A stretch of 64,000 nucleotides of DNA, from contig CBDFNO010000009.1 in NCBI GenBank assembly GCA_965250265.1, positions 62,001 to 126,000 on the forward strand. Reading direction: 5' to 3'. Under the pieces are notes generated by a model. That model worked only from the letters and a program-made list of their open reading frames with translations, did no database searches and was not told the DNA's origin. This DNA is from PRS1 sp965250265. GTDB lineage: Bacteria; Bacteroidota; Bacteroidia; Flavobacteriales; Flavobacteriaceae. The position numbers and the translations under genes are program-made. This document shows positions 8,011-16,236 of this stretch, piece by piece. Within the stretch, counting starts at the first letter, position 1. Each line of letters starts with the position of its first letter.

Positions 8011-9549
8011 ATGAATCAACCTAAACAAGTACAAGGCTTTAAAGTAGATAGAAGCACAATTATAAACCTTGAAAAAGGAAAGATACCTCCTCAAGCACTT
8101 GATTTAGAGGAAGTTGTACTTGGAGCAATGATGATCGATAAAAAAGGTGTTGATGAAGTAATCGATATTTTAAGTCCTGAAGCATTTTATAAAGATGCAC
8201 ATAAATATATTTTTGAAGCTATTTTTAAATTATTCGAAAATAGTGAACCTATAGATTTATTAACCGTTTCCAGTCAATTAAAGAAGGATAGCAGGTTAGA
8301 TATTGCTGGTGGAGATTTTTATTTGATTTCTTTAACTCAAAAAGTCTCTTCTTCGGCACATATTGAGTTTCATGCTCGAATTATTTTGCAGAAATATATT
8401 CAACGTAGTTTGATAAAAATATCTAACGAAATCATCGAAGATTCTTATGACGAAACCAAAGATGTTTTTGACCTTTTAGATAAAGCTGAAGCTCGACTTT
8501 ATGAAGTGACACAAGGCAATATCAAAAAATCTTCCGAGACTGCTCAAGATCTTGTTATACAAGCCAAGAAAAAGATTGAAGAGATTTCTAATAAAGAAGG
8601 CATGAGTGGAGTGCCTTCAGGGTTCGATAAATTAGATAAACTGACCTCAGGTTGGCAGGATAGCGATTTAATTATTATTGCAGCTCGTCCAGGTATGGGC
8701 AAAACTGCATTAACATTGTCTATGGCAAGAAATATTGCTGTGAACCAAAATATTCCTGTAGCTTTTTTCTCTTTAGAGATGGCTTCGGTACAATTGATAA
8801 CACGGCTTATTTCATCTGAAACTGGATTATCTTCCGATAAATTAAGGACGGGACGTTTAGAAAAACACGAATGGGAGCAACTTAATGTAAAAGTAAAAGC
8901 ACTTGAAAAAGCACCTTTGTTTATAGACGATACACCATCGCTTTCCATTTTCGATTTAAGAGCAAAAGCACGTCGATTATCATCACAGCATGGTATTAAA
9001 TTAATTGTTGTAGATTATTTACAATTAATGACTGCTGGAAGTGGAATGAAAGGTAGCGGAAATAGAGAGCAGGAAATTTCTACCATTTCTCGTAACCTTA
9101 AGGCGTTGGCAAAGGAGTTGAGTATTCCTGTTATTGCATTATCACAATTATCTCGTGCTGTAGAAACACGTGGTGGCAGTAAGCGACCGTTATTGAGTGA
9201 CCTTCGTGAATCTGGTGCAATAGAGCAAGATGCCGATATTGTATCGTTTATTTACAGACCAGAATATTATAAAATTGATGAATGGGATGATGAGGAGCGT
9301 ACGCCAACCGAAGGGCAAGCAGAATTTATTGTAGCCAAGCATAGAAATGGTGGCTTAGATAGTATTAGAATGAAGTTTATTCCGCATCTTGGTAAATTTG
9401 AAAACCTGGACAATTTCGATTCACCATTTGGAAATGAGTTCCATTCTAAAATGAATGCTGCGGCAAACGACGACACCTTTAAACCTGACAATTTCCCATC
9501 TACAGATGATGCATTTGGTACTCCTGATGATAATGATGTGCCGTTTTAA
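8011..9549 (+). CDS. dnaB: Replicative DNA helicase DnaB
   Basis: A 512-residue helicase that unwinds DNA ahead of the replication fork as a ring hexamer. Residues about 27-130 are the DnaB N-terminal domain (ALDLEEVVLGAMM). The RecA-like C-terminal domain spans about 200-465, with Walker A ARPGMGKTA (Lys230), a Walker B-type strand ending in VVDYLQLM, and the conserved SDLRESGAIEQDAD segment. The last 45 residues are an acidic tail common in flavobacterial DnaB. There is no intein. Confidence 0.97.
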   Translation: MNQPKQVQGFKVDRSTIINLEKGKIPPQALDLEEVVLGAMMIDKKGVDEVIDILSPEAFYKDAHKYIFEAIFKLFENSEPIDLLTVSSQLKKDSRLDIAGGDFYLISLTQKVSSSAHIEFHARIILQKYIQRSLIKISNEIIEDSYDETKDVFDLLDKAEARLYEVTQGNIKKSSETAQDLVIQAKKKIEEISNKEGMSGVPSGFDKLDKLTSGWQDSDLIIIAARPGMGKTALTLSMARNIAVNQNIPVAFFSLEMASVQLITRLISSETGLSSDKLRTGRLEKHEWEQLNVKVKALEKAPLFIDDTPSLSIFDLRAKARRLSSQHGIKLIVVDYLQLMTAGSGMKGSGNREQEISTISRNLKALAKELSIPVIALSQLSRAVETRGGSKRPLLSDLRESGAIEQDADIVSFIYRPEYYKIDEWDDEERTPTEGQAEFIVAKHRNGGLDSIRMKFIPHLGKFENLDNFDSPFGNEFHSKMNAAANDDTFKPDNFPSTDDAFGTPDDNDVPF

Positions 9550-9614
9550 TTTTCTAATCCCTAAAATTCCCTTAAAATTTTTACATAGGAACAATTTTTG
9601 AGTATATTTCAACT

Positions 9615-10871
9615 ATGAAAAAGATAATACTGATATTATTGTTGCTGTTTTCGGTAAAGACATTTGCATCTTACATCCTTATTCCTATGGATGCAGAGAC
9701 TCAAAAAAATCATCTTAAAGCTTATGGTATAACGTTCTGGGCTTTAGAGAAACAACAAAAAGTAAAATGGTTGCTCAATTATCGTGGTGGTTCATTTTTA
9801 TTACCAGATTTTGAAGAGATACAAAAAGAATGTCAAATTCGTGGTGTGTCTTTTGAAGTGATTAGTAATGCTAAAGCTGAAAGCATTCTACTAGAGATAA
9901 GTAGCCCGAGTCAAAATATGGAAGCTGTTGTGTTGGAGAAAGCTCCAAAAATTGCTGTCTATACACCTTATGGAAAACAACCTTGGGATGATGCAGTAAC
10001 GATGGTATTAACTTATGCCGAAATCCCTTATGAAACTATCTATGATGAAGAGGTATTAAGCGATGCACTCTTGTTATTTGATTGGTTACACTTGCATCAT
10101 GAAGATTTTACTGGACAATTTGGAAAATTTTATAGAGCGTATAGAAGCGCTCCTTGGTATATTAAAGAAAAGAGGGATGCTGAAACTTTAGCAACTAAAT
10201 TAGGATATAATAAAGTGTCTCAAGAGAAATTAGATGTTGCTCTTAAAATTAGAGACTATGTAGTTGGAGGAGGTTTTATGTTTGCCATGTGTAGTGCTAC
10301 GGATAGCTTCGATATTGCTTTATCTGCTGAAGGGATAGATATTTGCGAACCAATGTTTGATGGTGATGGTAGTGATGCCAGTTACCAAAGTAAGATAGAT
10401 TATAATAAAACTTTTGCCTTTAAGGATTACATACTAGAACGAAGTCCAAATATTTATGAATTTTCTTCAATAGATATGACAGCAAAAAGACGTATTCCCA
10501 AACTAACCGATTATTTTACATTGATGGATTTTTCTGCAAAATGGGATCCAGTTCCTACCATGTTATGTCAAAATCATACCGCTTTGGTCAAAGGATTTAT
10601 GGGACAAACAACATCATTTACTAGAGAACAAATAAAATCAAATGTATTAGTAATGGGTGAAAACAGGACTAATGGCGAAGCGAGATATATTCATGGAATA
10701 AAGGGCAAAGGCTTTTTTACGTTTTATGGAGGACATGACCCTGAAGATTATACGCATAGAGTAGGAGATGCAAAAACTGAACTCGAATTACATCCAACAT
10801 CTCCAGGCTATAGATTGATTTTAAATAATGTATTATTTCCTGCTGCGAGAAAAAAGAAACAAAAAACTTAA
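9615..10871 (+). CDS. Exported conserved protein, family usually labelled asparagine synthetase B
   Basis: A 418-residue protein with a clear signal peptide (MKKIILILLLLFSVKTFA). In flavobacterial genomes this family normally follows dnaB and is named asparagine synthetase B, but I see no N-terminal cysteine nucleophile of a class II amidotransferase and no ATP-pyrophosphatase SGGxDS motif. Visible features are AVYTPYGKQPWDDAVTMVL, a LFDWLHLHHEDFTGQ segment, GGGFMFAMCSATDS and FFTFYGGHDPEDYTH. The GGGFMFAMC stretch, with a cysteine after a strand, and the late GGHDPE motif recall the class I glutamine amidotransferase/ThuA-like fold. It is exported, which also argues against asparagine synthesis. 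Function unknown. Confidence 0.8.
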   Translation: MKKIILILLLLFSVKTFASYILIPMDAETQKNHLKAYGITFWALEKQQKVKWLLNYRGGSFLLPDFEEIQKECQIRGVSFEVISNAKAESILLEISSPSQNMEAVVLEKAPKIAVYTPYGKQPWDDAVTMVLTYAEIPYETIYDEEVLSDALLLFDWLHLHHEDFTGQFGKFYRAYRSAPWYIKEKRDAETLATKLGYNKVSQEKLDVALKIRDYVVGGGFMFAMCSATDSFDIALSAEGIDICEPMFDGDGSDASYQSKIDYNKTFAFKDYILERSPNIYEFSSIDMTAKRRIPKLTDYFTLMDFSAKWDPVPTMLCQNHTALVKGFMGQTTSFTREQIKSNVLVMGENRTNGEARYIHGIKGKGFFTFYGGHDPEDYTHRVGDAKTELELHPTSPGYRLILNNVLFPAARKKKQKT

Positions 10872-10873
10872 AT

Positions 10874-11098
10874 CTAATTTAAAATAGTATAGGATTTTTT
10901 AAAGATTTCGTCATCACAAGGATACATTTCTCCACTAATTCCTATCATAAGCCAATCACCTTTTTTTCCTTTCATAATACCTTCCTTAGTTTGGACTTCA
11001 AAAGTTTCGTTAATTTGAAAACATTTAATGGCAATAGGCTTCTTAACAGCTTTTTTAAAATCTAAATCGGGAACTTTATTTTGTTTGAATGATAACAT
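10874..11098 (-). CDS. Small PGDYG-domain-like protein
   Basis: A 74-residue cytoplasmic protein. The central KGKKGDWLMIG motif followed by GEMYPCDDEIFKKSY resembles the PGDYG domain family of small proteins, whose role is not known. The start codon lies two bases after the stop of the caspase-like gene, so it is the last gene of that minus-strand run. Its stop is two bases from the stop of the convergent exported protein, with no terminator between them. Confidence 0.65.
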   Translation of the reverse strand: MLSFKQNKVPDLDFKKAVKKPIAIKCFQINETFEVQTKEGIMKGKKGDWLMIGISGEMYPCDDEIFKKSYTILN

Positions 11099-11100
11099 AA

Positions 11101-13344
11101 TTAAGATAACAATCTTGATTTTAAGAATTTTATAAAATCATCTTCTGGATTATCTGTTTGCATTAAACTTGTATAGCCGGCGTAAGCATTAGTATGCATT
11201 GATATTTTACCTCTGATATCTGACATGTCTGCTGCTTTGGTGTAGAATTCTTTTGCTTTTTCCATATCATCAAGATACATGCTAGCTTCTGCAACAGTTC
11301 CATATTTCCAGGCATTATCTCTACACTTATTTGCAGCTTCAAGAGCTTGATTAGCATATTTTTCCATTTCATCTTCATCACCATCTATGACAATACTTAA
11401 AAATGCAAGGTTTATTGCATGATAGTAGATTTGTGAATTATTATTAGCTTCTTCAGCTAATTTTAAAGCTTTACCATAATATTCAAAAGATGTCTCTCCA
11501 TCTTTTTTTGAGCCTGATTTTAAATATGCTCGTTTATAACGACCTCCTAAAATTCCTAAAAAATCGGACTTTTTCTTAACAAATGGTAGTTGGTCGTTTA
11601 GCATTTTAATTGCTTCATCTTTTCTATCAAGGCCTTCTAGACTAAAAACAAGTTGTCGTAATCCACGATCATCAAGATCATTTTCTTTTGCTTTAGGCAT
11701 TAAATTTTTAATTACAGCATCATATTTACCAAGTATAATATTTATCTCCTCTTTATTGGTATAATTATTTGAAAATTCATTACCAGTTAATGTATCTAAT
11801 ATTAAATTGTAGGCATCATCATTTTCATCTTTTGGTTTTACCATTCTTAAATGATCGCTATCAACAAATTCACAATTATTTTTATTGAAAGGCCCATGGC
11901 ATGACTCAACCGAAACATATTCGTCTCCTGTTGCAGCGGCTACTTTTAACTTAAAGGGTAAATCTTTTTCAAATGCTTCTTTCCAGTCTTTTCTAAGTGT
12001 AGCGATAAAATTGCCTTCACTACTCATTTCACTATATTTTGAATTCCATTGCTTTGCCAACAACTCTGGAGAAATACCATTACTTGGTGTGCCAAACATG
12101 ATTAAATGCGAAATTCTATTTCTATTGTCGTCATTTAAACCTAAAATTGCTTTTTGAACAACTAGGCCACCTAAGCTATGAGCTACAATTGCAATTCGAT
12201 CGTAATCTTTAAATTTATATTTAATGGACGTTTTTAAGAAACCAGATATTTTATCAATATCACGAATAGCGCCCCAAATATCTTTTCCTAATTTTGGTTG
12301 TACAATAGGAGAATACCCTAATGGTTTCATTGCCCAACCATCAAAATTTGAATCTGATTGAAGCATTTTCGGAATGTTTCCAAAGGTTCCTTTTGATTCT
12401 CCTGAAAGACCATGAACAAAAAGTAATAGATTATTACCTTCTTCTCTTTCCCATGATTCAGTGCTATCTCCTTTTGATATAACTGTTTCAGTTTTTTCTA
12501 CTTGAGTTTTAAATTTATTAGTAACAATTTTCTCTCTCTTTTCTTCTGGAATATAGCAAATGGCAAAATCACTACTCATTTGAAGATTAGCATAAGGTGT
12601 TTGATCTTTTACTATATCACTTCTTTCTTTAAGCTTTTCAATTAATTCTGGAGTTCTTTCAAATACATAATTAACTGTTTCGACAGTTCTCACATACTCA
12701 TCGGCAAAAAAATGTTTATGAGTTGCCTTAAATGCTTCCATTAAACACGTTGTAAAAACACTATCATTTTCATCACCCCATGAAAGCTCAGATGCTTGCG
12801 AAGATGCTAGTATTACCATTCCTCGTTCGTCATCTATCTCTTGTGCTAGACCTTCTAACGTAGAGTCTTTATGTACAATTTGTTTTTTAGTGTTTTCTGA
12901 AATAGTTTGAGAAATGATATCATCTTTCCCATCAAAAAATGATCCTGAATGACAACAATCAAAAAGAATAAATATTCTTTTTGATTTCATTTTACTTAGT
13001 CTATCTCTTATTTCTTGACCAGAAACATAATTTGAGTTAGATATAATTTTATCATGTGGACATAAATATGAAATACCTTGTTCATATCCTCCATGACCTG
13101 AGTAGTATAATAGAAATGATGAGTTTTCGTCTGTTTTTGCAACTATGTCATCCAGCTCGTCTAGAATTCCTTTCATAGTGGCTTTATCGTCCAAAAGCAG
13201 CGAAATATTATCTTTTTTATAACCACATAGTTTTTCATTGGAAAGTAAGTTATAAATGCTTTGAGCATCTTTTAGTACACTTTCTGTCTTTTGCTTATAG
13301 TCTACACCAATAATAAGTGCATAGGCATTTTCTATTTGGCTCAT
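11101..13344 (-). CDS. Caspase (C14) + alpha/beta hydrolase + TPR fusion protein
   Basis: A 747-residue cytoplasmic protein with three modules. Residues 5-265 are a caspase/metacaspase-type peptidase: LLYYSGHGG gives catalytic His84 and FDCCHSG catalytic Cys131. Residues about 305-520 are an alpha/beta hydrolase of the lipase type: HGLSG (311-315) as oxyanion region, AHSLGG with nucleophile Ser390, and a candidate histidine at 498 in SDHLR. Residues about 530-747 are helical repeats resembling TPRs or the TRAFs-binding (DUF4071) domain, with YYHAINLAFLSIVIDGD typical of the latter. All catalytic residues look intact. No signal peptide or membrane segment. It sits 33 bases downstream of a membrane TPR gene and directly upstream of a PGDYG protein. 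Such caspase-TPR fusions are known from bacterial conflict systems; a defence or cell-death role is inference. Confidence 0.85.
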   Translation of the reverse strand: MSQIENAYALIIGVDYKQKTESVLKDAQSIYNLLSNEKLCGYKKDNISLLLDDKATMKGILDELDDIVAKTDENSSFLLYYSGHGGYEQGISYLCPHDKIISNSNYVSGQEIRDRLSKMKSKRIFILFDCCHSGSFFDGKDDIISQTISENTKKQIVHKDSTLEGLAQEIDDERGMVILASSQASELSWGDENDSVFTTCLMEAFKATHKHFFADEYVRTVETVNYVFERTPELIEKLKERSDIVKDQTPYANLQMSSDFAICYIPEEKREKIVTNKFKTQVEKTETVISKGDSTESWEREEGNNLLLFVHGLSGESKGTFGNIPKMLQSDSNFDGWAMKPLGYSPIVQPKLGKDIWGAIRDIDKISGFLKTSIKYKFKDYDRIAIVAHSLGGLVVQKAILGLNDDNRNRISHLIMFGTPSNGISPELLAKQWNSKYSEMSSEGNFIATLRKDWKEAFEKDLPFKLKVAAATGDEYVSVESCHGPFNKNNCEFVDSDHLRMVKPKDENDDAYNLILDTLTGNEFSNNYTNKEEINIILGKYDAVIKNLMPKAKENDLDDRGLRQLVFSLEGLDRKDEAIKMLNDQLPFVKKKSDFLGILGGRYKRAYLKSGSKKDGETSFEYYGKALKLAEEANNNSQIYYHAINLAFLSIVIDGDEDEMEKYANQALEAANKCRDNAWKYGTVAEASMYLDDMEKAKEFYTKAADMSDIRGKISMHTNAYAGYTSLMQTDNPEDDFIKFLKSRLLS

Positions 13345-13377
13345 TTTATTTGAAGTGTTATAATTTTAATTAATTAA

Positions 13378-15375
13378 TTAATGCCAGAAATTCATAATGA
13401 CTTGAAATTCTGGAGTATCTTTAAATGCTTTAAAATGTGGATCGTATTGAAAAGTACTTGGGCGATACGGACGAAATTTGATACCACTGGCAACAGCTTT
13501 TAAAAGATAATCCATCATTACTTCTTTATTTCCATTTATTGCATAATATTGAGCATAACCGTAGTCAACAGCACCATATTGATAATCGGTTTTTAATTTA
13601 TCTAACGTTAAAATGAGCTTATTAGCTTCATCTGATTTGCCGTTCTTTAATTTAGATATTGATAACCTTACTAAATAATCAATATTGGTTGAATCGTTAT
13701 CAAGAAGCTTTTCGAATAAATTTTCAGCTTTAGGATAATCTTCTTTAAAATATATAGCGTTAGCAAAATTTGCCTCATTTGTTTCGGGATTTTTACTTTT
13801 TATTATTTTATTGAAATATTGATTGGCTTTATCTTTTTGGTTCACGATAAGAAGTTGTTTGCCAGCAATAAGTGTAAGCATATCAAAGTCCACTTGCTCT
13901 TGAGTTGCGGTAAGTTCTATTTTAGACATGTAATTGTCTAACGAATTAAAATTCTCTGATTTAATATAAGCGATTATTAGAGGTATTTTAATAAGAGAAC
14001 CTTCTATTCTATCTACAACTGGATTTAGCATTTCAATTACTTGAAAATACTTTTTGAGATTTAAATCTGCTAATCCTTTTAAATAATATCTAAATCCACA
14101 GTTGGTACATTTTTCTAGTGGCAGATCTTCCATAGATATTTCATTAAAGATGGCTTCAACATCTTCTGGACGATTTACATATTGTACAGCAATATTCATG
14201 TTAGTCATATTGGTAGTAAGATTATAATAAGCTAACTTATATTCTTTTTTATGGCTACTATATGTTTTGTCATTATTGCCTTTTAATAATGATTCGTAAA
14301 AAAAGAAATAGTTGCGTTGACGTGCACTTGTTTTTGAATTTATTGCTATTCCTTTTCTTATAGAGTCTGCAATTCGGAATTTCCCTATATTGTAATAATA
14401 GGACATTTTATGTATTTTAGGTTCGAAGTAATTTGAGTCTATTGCAATAGCTTGATTAATTAAATCTAAATAATCTTTAGTGGTGTGATCAACTTTATCA
14501 TTTGCATTTAAAACAAGCTGATAAGCTTCAAATTTAGGAGGAGTTTCTTCGAAACCTAAATTATCTTCAGTTTCTTTTGTTAGGTTATAAACCAAATAAC
14601 CTAAAACCACTTGCTTTATTTGTTCAATACATTTAAATGGGGAGTTAGAGTCACATTCTATAGGGTTAAATGAGATAAGAGTTTCATCCATATTTCCATC
14701 ATTTACGGTGAAATGAAATATTAATTTATCATCAACCAAATAGTAATCACCAGCAATAATTTTGTTTGGGCTGAAATAATTTTTTAAAAAACTGATATTA
14801 TTAATAGCGCTTGCATCAGCATTAATTTTGGCATAGTCATCTACTATTTTTGGAGATATTACTTTTTCATCAGTATGTTCGTTAATACCATGTATAATCC
14901 ATTTAGCCGTAATTTCACCAATATTATTTAGTGTTGTATCATTAGTAAAATTTTCAAATTCAAGAACAGCAATTTTGTCATTACTTATTATTTTGTCAAG
15001 CTTTAATTCTGAACTAAAATTATTATTAATAATGAGTATAACCGAAAATGTAGTTAAAATCATTACGGTTACTAAAGTAGAAAAATACTTTTTTTGAAAA
15101 GCACTTTTCTTCCATTTACCGTTTTCGTCTAATTCAATTTCTTGTCGCTCAAAAGGCGCTAAATAGAATTTCCAGATATAAAACATATATAAAGGAAAAC
15201 CTGCTAAAAGGATTAAGATAAGATATGTAATACTTTTTTCTGGTAAACCAAGAGGGTTTGAGATTAAGGCTAATACTTGTAAAATAACCCAACTGGACAC
15301 GATATAAATAGAAAGCATTTTAAATACTCCCTTTTCATGGCATTCTTTTAAAAACCCTTTTAGGTTCATATTCAA
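13378..15375 (-). CDS. Membrane-anchored TolB-like/TPR protein
   Basis: A 665-residue protein. The N-terminus (GVFKMLSIYIVSSWVILQV, then a LPEKSITYLILILLAGFPLY segment) matches the membrane module often seen in TPR and cyclase-like proteins of the form RRNVxxVxxxYxxxxWLxxQ. There are three transmembrane segments at about residues 18-38, 46-70 and 97-116. A FlgO/TolB N-terminal-like domain follows (KIAVLEFENFTNDTTLNNIGE, about 130-260). The remaining 390 residues are helical TPR-type repeats. No enzyme or DNA-binding motif is visible. It is the first gene of the run that includes the caspase fusion, so it may be the membrane sensor or scaffold for it. The start (MNMNLKGFLKE) has two possible Met codons. 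Confidence 0.75.
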   Translation of the reverse strand: MNMNLKGFLKECHEKGVFKMLSIYIVSSWVILQVLALISNPLGLPEKSITYLILILLAGFPLYMFYIWKFYLAPFERQEIELDENGKWKKSAFQKKYFSTLVTVMILTTFSVILIINNNFSSELKLDKIISNDKIAVLEFENFTNDTTLNNIGEITAKWIIHGINEHTDEKVISPKIVDDYAKINADASAINNISFLKNYFSPNKIIAGDYYLVDDKLIFHFTVNDGNMDETLISFNPIECDSNSPFKCIEQIKQVVLGYLVYNLTKETEDNLGFEETPPKFEAYQLVLNANDKVDHTTKDYLDLINQAIAIDSNYFEPKIHKMSYYYNIGKFRIADSIRKGIAINSKTSARQRNYFFFYESLLKGNNDKTYSSHKKEYKLAYYNLTTNMTNMNIAVQYVNRPEDVEAIFNEISMEDLPLEKCTNCGFRYYLKGLADLNLKKYFQVIEMLNPVVDRIEGSLIKIPLIIAYIKSENFNSLDNYMSKIELTATQEQVDFDMLTLIAGKQLLIVNQKDKANQYFNKIIKSKNPETNEANFANAIYFKEDYPKAENLFEKLLDNDSTNIDYLVRLSISKLKNGKSDEANKLILTLDKLKTDYQYGAVDYGYAQYYAINGNKEVMMDYLLKAVASGIKFRPYRPSTFQYDPHFKAFKDTPEFQVIMNFWH

Positions 15376-15476
15376 TTGATTAAAGTAATAAGTTAAGTAG
15401 AAAGGGGTAAAATAGCTTGTTAAAGTTACATTTTTTCGCTAATATAGTGAATAATTAATCCTAAAATAACTGTATT

Positions 15477-15953
15477 ATGGCTCAAGATGGCGGAGGAATC
15501 AATCCAAAAGATGGTGGAGGAATCAACCCAAAAGATGGAGGAGGAATCAACCCTAAAGATGGAGGAGGAATCAACCCAAAAGATGGTGGAGGAATCAACC
15601 CAAAAGATGGCGGAGGAATCAACCCTAAAGATGGAGGAGGAATCAACCCTAAAGATGGCGGAGGAATCAACCCTAAAGACGGTGGAGGAATCAACCCAAA
15701 AGACGGCGGAGGAATCAATCCAAAAGACGGAGGAGGAATCAACCCTAAAGATGGTGGAGGAATCAATCCAAAAGATGGTGGAGGAATCAACCCAAAAGAT
15801 GGCGGAGGAATCAACCCAAAAGACGGTGGAGGAATCAACCCAAAAGACGGTGGAGGAATCAATCCAAAAGATGGTGGAGGAATCAATCCAAAAGATGGTG
15901 GGGGATTATCAGCTCCTAAAAAAAGCTGGTGGAGTAGGATTTTTAGCTCCTAA
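15477..15953 (+). CDS. Repeat protein: 17 x DGGGINPK with Trp-rich cationic tail
   Basis: A 158-residue protein: MAQ, 17 identical eight-residue units DGGGINPK, a partial DGGG, then the tail LSAPKKSWWSRIFSS. No signal peptide, membrane segment or known domain. The frame is supported because all DNA differences between units fall at synonymous third positions (Asp GAT/GAC, first Gly GGA/GGC/GGT, Asn AAC/AAT, Pro CCA/CCT), so selection has kept the protein sequence. Other frames and the reverse strand are also open because 24 is a multiple of three, but they change residues from unit to unit. It is divergent from the TPR-caspase operon, with 101 bases between start codons. Not recognised as any named family; a repeat-peptide precursor, protease substrate or structural low-complexity protein are all possible. 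Confidence 0.8.
   Translation: MAQDGGGINPKDGGGINPKDGGGINPKDGGGINPKDGGGINPKDGGGINPKDGGGINPKDGGGINPKDGGGINPKDGGGINPKDGGGINPKDGGGINPKDGGGINPKDGGGINPKDGGGINPKDGGGINPKDGGGINPKDGGGLSAPKKSWWSRIFSS
15486..15905. repeat. 24-bp tandem repeat, 17 copies plus a half unit
   Basis: Each 24-base unit encodes DGGGINPK. Copies differ at up to four synonymous positions and never in length. Consecutive units often carry different synonymous patterns, so the array is not the product of one very recent expansion. Confidence 0.97.
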
Positions 15954-16009
15954 AAGCTGGTGGAGGAATCAACCCAAAAGTTGGTGGAGGTATCAATCCA
16001 AAATCTTAA
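15906..16009 (+). other. Degenerate repeat tail with alternative frames
   Basis: After the array the sequence holds two imperfect copies of a segment reading AGCTCCTAAAA...GCTGGTGGAG, then two more repeat-like units (GGGINPK, GGGINPK, stop at 16009) that are out of frame with the gene. A run of seven A at 15918-15924 lies before the Trp-rich tail; losing one A would move translation into a frame that stays open to 16017 and carries two SWWR motifs. This may be an old C-terminus left behind by a frameshift, or a switchable tail. Confidence 0.6.
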
Positions 16010-16163
16010 TTAATTGAACATTTATTCTAATTAATCATTTCCATTTATTTTTTAGCCCTCAAACTTCAATTCCCAAATCATAAATTATTTATTAAAATAT
16101 TAATTCTTTTATTTTTTAAACTAATAAAGGACTTAATGGGTATTGTATATTATTAAAGTAGAA

Positions 16164-16200
16164 ACAAAAAAAATCCGATTCAATTGAGAATCGGATTTTT
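16164..16200 (-). terminator. Terminator after rplT
   Basis: Ten-base stem (AATCCGATTC / GAATCGGATT) with a six-base loop; on the minus strand it is followed by a U-run. It closes the thrS-infC-rpmI-rplT transcription unit. The 220 bases between the repeat gene and rplT hold nothing else that I recognise. Confidence 0.85.
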
Positions 16201-16236
16201 ATAAGCGAAATGATGTTATATAATTGGCGAAACGCC

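Noticed and set aside
9615..10871. Asparagine synthetase function
   Set aside because: Exported, and the family's catalytic motifs for glutamine hydrolysis and aspartate activation are not visible.
15486..15905. CRISPR-like array
   Set aside because: The 24-base units are directly adjacent, with no spacers, and lie inside a coding frame.
15482..16017. Other open frames over the repeat array (plus frame from 15487, minus strand 15886-15482)
   Set aside because: They are open only because the unit length is a multiple of three without stops. Their residues change between units (Met/Thr and Val/Glu/Ala in one; Phe/Leu in the other), while the chosen frame is invariant.
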